NCBI RefSeq assembly: GCF_900112135.1
Contig: NZ_FOLC01000001.1
Coordinates: 1 to 64,000, forward strand
Direction of reading: 5' to 3'
Origin: Collimonas sp. OK412
GTDB lineage: Bacteria; Pseudomonadota; Gammaproteobacteria; Burkholderiales; Burkholderiaceae_D
Length of the DNA stretch: 64,000 nucleotides
Below are positions 60,374 to 64,000 of the stretch, piece after piece. Numbering within the stretch: the stretch's first letter is position 1; the number at the start of each line of letters is the position of its first letter. The notes under the pieces are model-generated. The model worked only from the letters and a program-made list of their open reading frames with translations. It ran no database searches and was not told where the DNA came from. The position numbers were made by a program, and so were the translations under genes.

Positions 60374-61294
60374 TCAGGGGCTGCTTGCGCGTATCCGCCA
60401 TGGCGGCACCGGCCCGAACTGCCGGATCGCATATTCGATGAATTTCTTCGCCCGTGCCGACATGCCCTTGCGCTGCGGCACCAGCGCGATGACATCGGCC
60501 GGCGCCAGGTTCCATTGCGGGAGAAGGGCGACCAGCTTGCCGCGCCGGATATTTTCCGCGACGTCCCATTCGGAACGGATCATGATGCCTTTTCCCATCA
60601 GGGCCCATTGATGCACCACTTCGCCATCGTTGGAGCTCAGGATCGGATCTACGCGCACGCTATGCTGAAGCGCTCCCTTGGAAAACTTCCACAAGCCCAC
60701 GTCTTCGTCGTTCTCCTGCAGCACCAGGCATTGATGCCGGGCCAGCGACTGCGGATCGGCCGGCGATCCCGCGCGCCGGATATAAGATGGGGACGCGCAC
60801 AGGATCCTGGCGTTGGCGCCGATCTTGTAGCGCACCAGGCTGGAATCGGCCAGGGCGCCGATGTGGAACGTGATGTCGGCCTTGTGTGCCTCGCCGGCGC
60901 TGATGCGGTCGAGCAGGGTCAGTGAAACCTTGACGCCGGGATGGTCGCTCTGGAACTGCGCCACCAGCGGCGTCAGGTAGCGGCGGCCAAAGCCGAACGG
61001 GGCGTTGATGCGCAGGTGCCCGGCAACAATGCCTTGCCGTGCTTTCAGTTTTTCAAACAGGATATCGTTCTGCTCGCAAATCGCCGCGCCTTCTTCCGCC
61101 AGCAGCTGGCCCTCGTCGGTGAGGCACATGTTCCGCGTGGAGCGGTCGACCAGGCGCACTCCCAGCCTGGCTTCGAGCTGCTGCAGGCGCTGGGTCACGG
61201 CCGAAGCGGTCACGTTGATCTCGCGCGCGGCGGCGGCAAGGCTGCCGGTTCTCACCACGATCATGAAAAAGCGGATATCGTCGATCGGTATCAT
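60374..61294 (-). CDS. LysR-family transcriptional regulator
   Basis: 306 aa. The N-terminal winged helix-turn-helix (FFMIVVRTGSLAAAAREINVTASAVTQRLQQLEARLGVRLVDRSTRNMCLTDEG) is typical of LysR proteins, followed by the effector-binding domain with LRINAPFGFGRRYLTPLVAQFQSDHPGVKVSL. It is divergent from the HAD hydrolase gene with a 96-bp gap holding a palindrome, the standard layout for a regulator controlling the adjacent operon. The ligand is probably a metabolite of the downstream pathway. Confidence 0.92.
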   Translation of the reverse strand: MIPIDDIRFFMIVVRTGSLAAAAREINVTASAVTQRLQQLEARLGVRLVDRSTRNMCLTDEGQLLAEEGAAICEQNDILFEKLKARQGIVAGHLRINAPFGFGRRYLTPLVAQFQSDHPGVKVSLTLLDRISAGEAHKADITFHIGALADSSLVRYKIGANARILCASPSYIRRAGSPADPQSLARHQCLVLQENDEDVGLWKFSKGALQHSVRVDPILSSNDGEVVHQWALMGKGIMIRSEWDVAENIRRGKLVALLPQWNLAPADVIALVPQRKGMSARAKKFIEYAIRQFGPVPPWRIRASSP

Positions 61295-61304
61295 TATTAA
61301 GTAA

Positions 61305-61314
61305 AACTTAAGTT
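61305..61314. promoter_or_regulatory. palindrome in the LysR-divergent intergenic region
   Basis: AACTTAAGTT is a perfect 10-bp palindrome lying 11 bases upstream of the LysR start (61294) and about 76 bases from the HAD start, in the AT-rich part of the gap at 61295-61390. This is a plausible LysR-type operator (dyad with AT-rich arms). Confidence 0.4.
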
Positions 61315-61390
61315 AGCCATGTATTTCATTTAACCACAGTCTTGAAAATACGATCGATAATTTCGCCATACCAACTGGATCGAGGCTGAC

Positions 61391-62020
61391 ATGGCGAAAA
61401 AATATCAGGCAATCTTGTTTGACCTGCTGACCGCATTGCTGGATTCCTGGTCGGTCTGGGACCGTGCCGCCGGATCGGAACAGGCGGGGCGCGCCTGGCG
61501 TGCCGAATACCTGCGGCTGACCTACGGCTGCGGCGCTTACCAGCCGTATGAAGAGCTGGTGGCGCAGGCTGCGCAGAACGTCGGGCTGACGGCGGACCTG
61601 GCGCAGCAGCTAGAACAGAACTGGCTCGATCTCCAGCCTTGGCCGGATGCCGCCGCGACACTGGTCCGCCTGCGGCAGGATTATCGGCTGGGCGTGGTGA
61701 CCAATTGCTCCGCCAGGCTTGGCCGGCTGGCGGCCGACAGGGTCGGCGTTCCGTTCGAGGTGGTCGTGACGTCGGAGCAGGCCGGGTTTTACAAGCCTGA
61801 CCCGCGGCCGTATCGGCTGGCGCTGGAGAAACTGGGCCTGCCGGCAGAGCGCGTGCTGTTTGTCGCCGGCTCAGCCTATGACATGTTCGGCACGGCGCAA
61901 GTCGGCCTCGATACCTTCTGGCATAACCGTATCGGCCTGGCCGCGCCGGCCGGCGCGCCGGCGCCGCTGGCAGAGTCGGCGCGGATAACAGACCTGCTTG
62001 AGTTTGTCGATATCAAATAA
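61391..62020 (+). CDS. HAD-family hydrolase
   Basis: 209 aa. Motif I is FDLLTALLDS with nucleophile D11; the usual second aspartate of DxD is leucine (L13), as in haloacid dehalogenase-like members. Motif II is VVTNCS, motif III lysine is K135 in FYKPDP, and motif IV lies in AGSAYDMFGT. The cap domain is helical. The lack of the second aspartate argues against a classical phosphatase. It is the first gene of the operon divergent from LysR, 15 bases before the PLP-enzyme gene. Confidence 0.8.
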   Translation: MAKKYQAILFDLLTALLDSWSVWDRAAGSEQAGRAWRAEYLRLTYGCGAYQPYEELVAQAAQNVGLTADLAQQLEQNWLDLQPWPDAAATLVRLRQDYRLGVVTNCSARLGRLAADRVGVPFEVVVTSEQAGFYKPDPRPYRLALEKLGLPAERVLFVAGSAYDMFGTAQVGLDTFWHNRIGLAAPAGAPAPLAESARITDLLEFVDIK

Positions 62021-62034
62021 ATCGGGGAAATGAC

Positions 62035-63195
62035 ATGAATGACGCCACAATAAACCTGCCGCGCCGCCTGAGCGATCTTGAAACCCCGGCGCTGGTGCTC
62101 GACCAGGACCGCATGGAGCAGAACATCGCCCGCATGCGCGCCAGCCTGGCCCGTTTCGACGTGGCGTTCAGGCCGCACGTCAAGACCAGCAAATCGATCC
62201 AGGTAACGCGCGCCACGCTAGGCCAGGCCAGCGGGCCGATCACGGTGTCGACCCTCAAGGAAGCGGAATATTTCGCAGCCAATGGCTTCACGGATATCCT
62301 GTATGCGGTCGGCATTGTGCCGGGAAAATTCGATCATGTGACCAGGCTGCGGCAGCAGGGAATAAAGTTGACGGTCGTGCTGGACAGCCTGGAAATGGCC
62401 CAGGCCCTGTGCGACAGGGCGCGCCGGGAAAATACGCGCTTCGACGTGATGATCGAGATCGACTCCGACGGCCACCGCTCGGGCGTGGTGCCCGATGCGC
62501 CGGAACTGCTGGATATCGGACGTTGCCTGGCCGCTGGCGGCCAGCACCTGGCCGGCGTCATTACCCATGCCGGCAATTCCTACAACTGCCGCTCGATACC
62601 TGCCATCAGGCAGATGGCGCAGCAGGAGCGCGATGCAGCCGTCGGCTGCGCAGAACGCTTGCGCGCGGCCGGCATCGCCTGTCCTGCGGTCAGCATCGGT
62701 TCGACCCCGACCGCCATGTTTGCCGGCAACCTGGATGGCGTCAGCGAAGTGCGCGCGGGCGTGTTTGTGTTCGGCGACCTGGTCATGGCCGGCCTCGGCG
62801 TTTGCCGCCAGCAGGACATCGCGCTATCCGTGCTCACCACGGTGATCGGGCACCAGAAGGAAAAAGGCTGGATCATCACCGACGCCGGCTGGATGGCCAT
62901 GTCGCGCGACCGCGGCACCAGCAGGCAGGCGGTGGACCAGGGTTATGGCCTGGTCTGCGATCTCGGCGGGGCACTGCTGCCCGATGTGCTGATGGTGGAC
63001 GCCAACCAGGAACACGGCGTGATCGCGCACCGCTCCGGCGATCCTGCGCAAACACCGGACCTGCCCATCGGCACCATGCTGCGCATCGTGCCGAACCACG
63101 CCTGCGCAACCGGCGCGCAGCATTCCCGCTACCATGTCGTCAGCCGGGATGCCGCGGATATCCTGGATGTCTGGGAACGATTCCGCGGCTGGTAG
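62035..63195 (+). CDS. D-threonine aldolase/D-serine dehydratase-family PLP enzyme
   Basis: 386 aa. Fold-type III alanine racemase-like N-terminal barrel: LETPALVLDQDRMEQNIARM, with the PLP lysine K50 in FRPHVKTSK. The C-terminal domain carries the metal site of this family, PNHACATGAQH, where His and Cys bind zinc or another divalent metal. Family members act on D-threonine, D-serine or D-threo-3-hydroxyaspartate. The following ridA gene favours a dehydratase that releases reactive enamine/imine, which RidA hydrolyses. Substrate specificity cannot be read from the sequence. Confidence 0.85.
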   Translation: MNDATINLPRRLSDLETPALVLDQDRMEQNIARMRASLARFDVAFRPHVKTSKSIQVTRATLGQASGPITVSTLKEAEYFAANGFTDILYAVGIVPGKFDHVTRLRQQGIKLTVVLDSLEMAQALCDRARRENTRFDVMIEIDSDGHRSGVVPDAPELLDIGRCLAAGGQHLAGVITHAGNSYNCRSIPAIRQMAQQERDAAVGCAERLRAAGIACPAVSIGSTPTAMFAGNLDGVSEVRAGVFVFGDLVMAGLGVCRQQDIALSVLTTVIGHQKEKGWIITDAGWMAMSRDRGTSRQAVDQGYGLVCDLGGALLPDVLMVDANQEHGVIAHRSGDPAQTPDLPIGTMLRIVPNHACATGAQHSRYHVVSRDAADILDVWERFRGW

Positions 63196-63240
63196 CAACG
63201 GTTCTTGTCCCATCACGTACCTCTACAACACAAATCGACC

Positions 63241-63633
63241 ATGAAAATCATCCATGCCCCAGCCGTGCCGGCGCCGCGCGGCCACTATTCGCAAGCAGTC
63301 GAGCAGAGCGGTTTTATCTTTTTGTCAGGCATGCTGCCGGCATCCGATACGATCGATCCCGCCACCCACGATTTCCGGCAGCAGTGTGAAGCAGTGTTCA
63401 GCCAGTGCCAGGAAGTCCTGCGAGCCGCAGGCTGCGGCTTTGGCGATGTAGTCCAGGCGACGGCGTATCTGGTCGGGGTTGAAAACTGGGGGTTGTTCAA
63501 CGAGATCTACGCCAGCTACCTGGGCGCGCACAAGCCGGCGCGCGCCGTGGTGCCGGTGCCGGCCCTGCATCACGGCTATGCGGTCGAGCTGCAGCTGGTT
63601 GCTTTCGTTCCCGGCGGGGTTCAGGCATGCTAA
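63241..63633 (+). CDS. ridA: RidA-family enamine/imine deaminase
   Basis: 130 aa from the ATG at 63241; a start at 63205 would add 12 residues. The fold signature is present: YSQAVEQSGFIFLSGMLP near the start, ATAYLVGVENWGLFNEIY and the catalytic arginine R101 in KPARAVVPVPALHHGYAVELQLVAF. RidA hydrolyses 2-aminoacrylate and related intermediates from PLP-dependent dehydratases, which fits the gene directly upstream. No strong ribosome binding site is visible. Confidence 0.88.
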   Translation: MKIIHAPAVPAPRGHYSQAVEQSGFIFLSGMLPASDTIDPATHDFRQQCEAVFSQCQEVLRAAGCGFGDVVQATAYLVGVENWGLFNEIYASYLGAHKPARAVVPVPALHHGYAVELQLVAFVPGGVQAC

Positions 63634-63679
63634 ATTAGCGTTTCGCAATTGATGCCTCCTTAGACAACAAGGAAAAACC

Positions 63680-64000
63680 ATGTGGACTCATGAAGAGAGC
63701 ATTGAAACCAGCGCCACGCCGGCGCGGATCTGGCAGCTGTTTGCAGACGTGGAAGGCTGGAAGAAGTGGAACCAGGGAATCGACAACATCCAGATCCATG
63801 GCGCATTTGCGAATGGCACGACATTCACGATGCAGCCACCCGGTGAAGACGTGTTTACCACTACCTTGATCGACGTCAAGGAGAACCAGGGTTTTACCGA
63901 CGAAACGATCATAGACGGCACCCGCGTGCTGGTGCACCACAAGATCGTGCCGCTGGCGTCGGGCGGCTGCAAGGTCATCTACAGCACGGAAATCACCGGG
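63680..64000 (+). CDS. SRPBCC (polyketide cyclase-like) protein, cut by window end
   Basis: The first 107 codons are present, with AAGGA before the ATG. The N-terminus (HEESIETSATPARIWQLFADVEGWKKWNQGID) is the typical START-like/SRPBCC opening with its helix-grip pattern, and FTMQPPGEDVFTTTLIDVKENQGFTDETI continues the barrel. These proteins bind hydrophobic ligands or act as small cyclases or chaperones. Probably the last gene of the operon; function open. The end lies beyond 64000. Confidence 0.78.
   Translation, partial: MWTHEESIETSATPARIWQLFADVEGWKKWNQGIDNIQIHGAFANGTTFTMQPPGEDVFTTTLIDVKENQGFTDETIIDGTRVLVHHKIVPLASGGCKVIYSTEITG

Noticed and set aside
62409-63389. 326-codon plus-strand frame overlapping the PLP enzyme gene
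   Set aside because: RPG-rich shadow frame of a high-GC gene; the overlapping frames carry clear PLP-enzyme and RidA motifs.
1-64000. CRISPR arrays and insertion sequences
   Set aside because: No regularly spaced direct repeats of CRISPR type and no transposase open frame with DDE or Y1/S motifs were found.

Overview
The window looks like a chromosome segment of a betaproteobacterium, probably Burkholderiales and possibly Collimonas-like (Oxalobacteraceae). That guess is inferred from moderately GC-rich codon use in the backbone genes and from the mix of an ESPR-type CdiA, a RidA/D-amino-acid cluster and a DUF4157 protein; no rRNA or tRNA gene confirms it. About 58 kb is accessory DNA and only the last 4 kb (60.4-64 kb) looks like ordinary metabolic chromosome.

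Region 1 (0.5-3.2 kb) is an AT-rich minus-strand cassette: a SEFIR/TIR-domain protein, a one-pass membrane protein and a small P-loop protein, with an operator-like pair of CAATATTG palindromes in its promoter. It resembles a defence cassette. Region 2 (3.3-43.2 kb) is a myophage-type prophage: baseplate, tail fibre and fibre chaperone, putative prohead protease/scaffold, portal, tape-measure/transglycosylase, spike, putative capsid, sheath, and a complete lysis cassette (holin candidates, M15 endolysin, nested Rz/Rz1). It also carries giant injected-type 'polyvalent' proteins (an InPase-like protein, a 2282-aa methyltransferase-helicase, a DarA-N-like protein). Cargo genes interrupt it: a secreted patatin-like lipase, a VapBC toxin-antitoxin pair, and a Septu-like (PtuAB) ATPase/HNH pair. 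No terminase, integrase, repressor or replication gene is visible here, so the element either continues upstream of position 1, is split, or is defective. Six plus-strand gene starts in the prophage are preceded by the same GGAAAAC box with a -10-like hexamer 35 bp downstream, which I read as a phage-specific promoter.

Region 3 (43.4-57.7 kb) is a contact-dependent inhibition locus in cdiB-cdiA-cdiI order. An orphan toxin/Imm8 module follows, joined to cdiA by a repeat that includes 311 identical bases, and then two further small genes. Region 4 (57.7-60.4 kb) holds an array of TTCAGGG-type repeats and a DUF4157-Fic fusion protein of the type known from effectors of extracellular contractile injection systems. 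Region 5 (60.4 kb to the end) is a LysR regulator divergent from a HAD hydrolase, a D-threonine aldolase/D-serine dehydratase-family PLP enzyme, RidA and an SRPBCC protein cut by the window end; together they suggest D-hydroxy-amino-acid catabolism.

The genes form layers of conflict: anti-phage cassettes (SEFIR/TIR, Septu), phage counter-defence proteins, lysogenic cargo, and antibacterial weapons (CDI, Fic effector).
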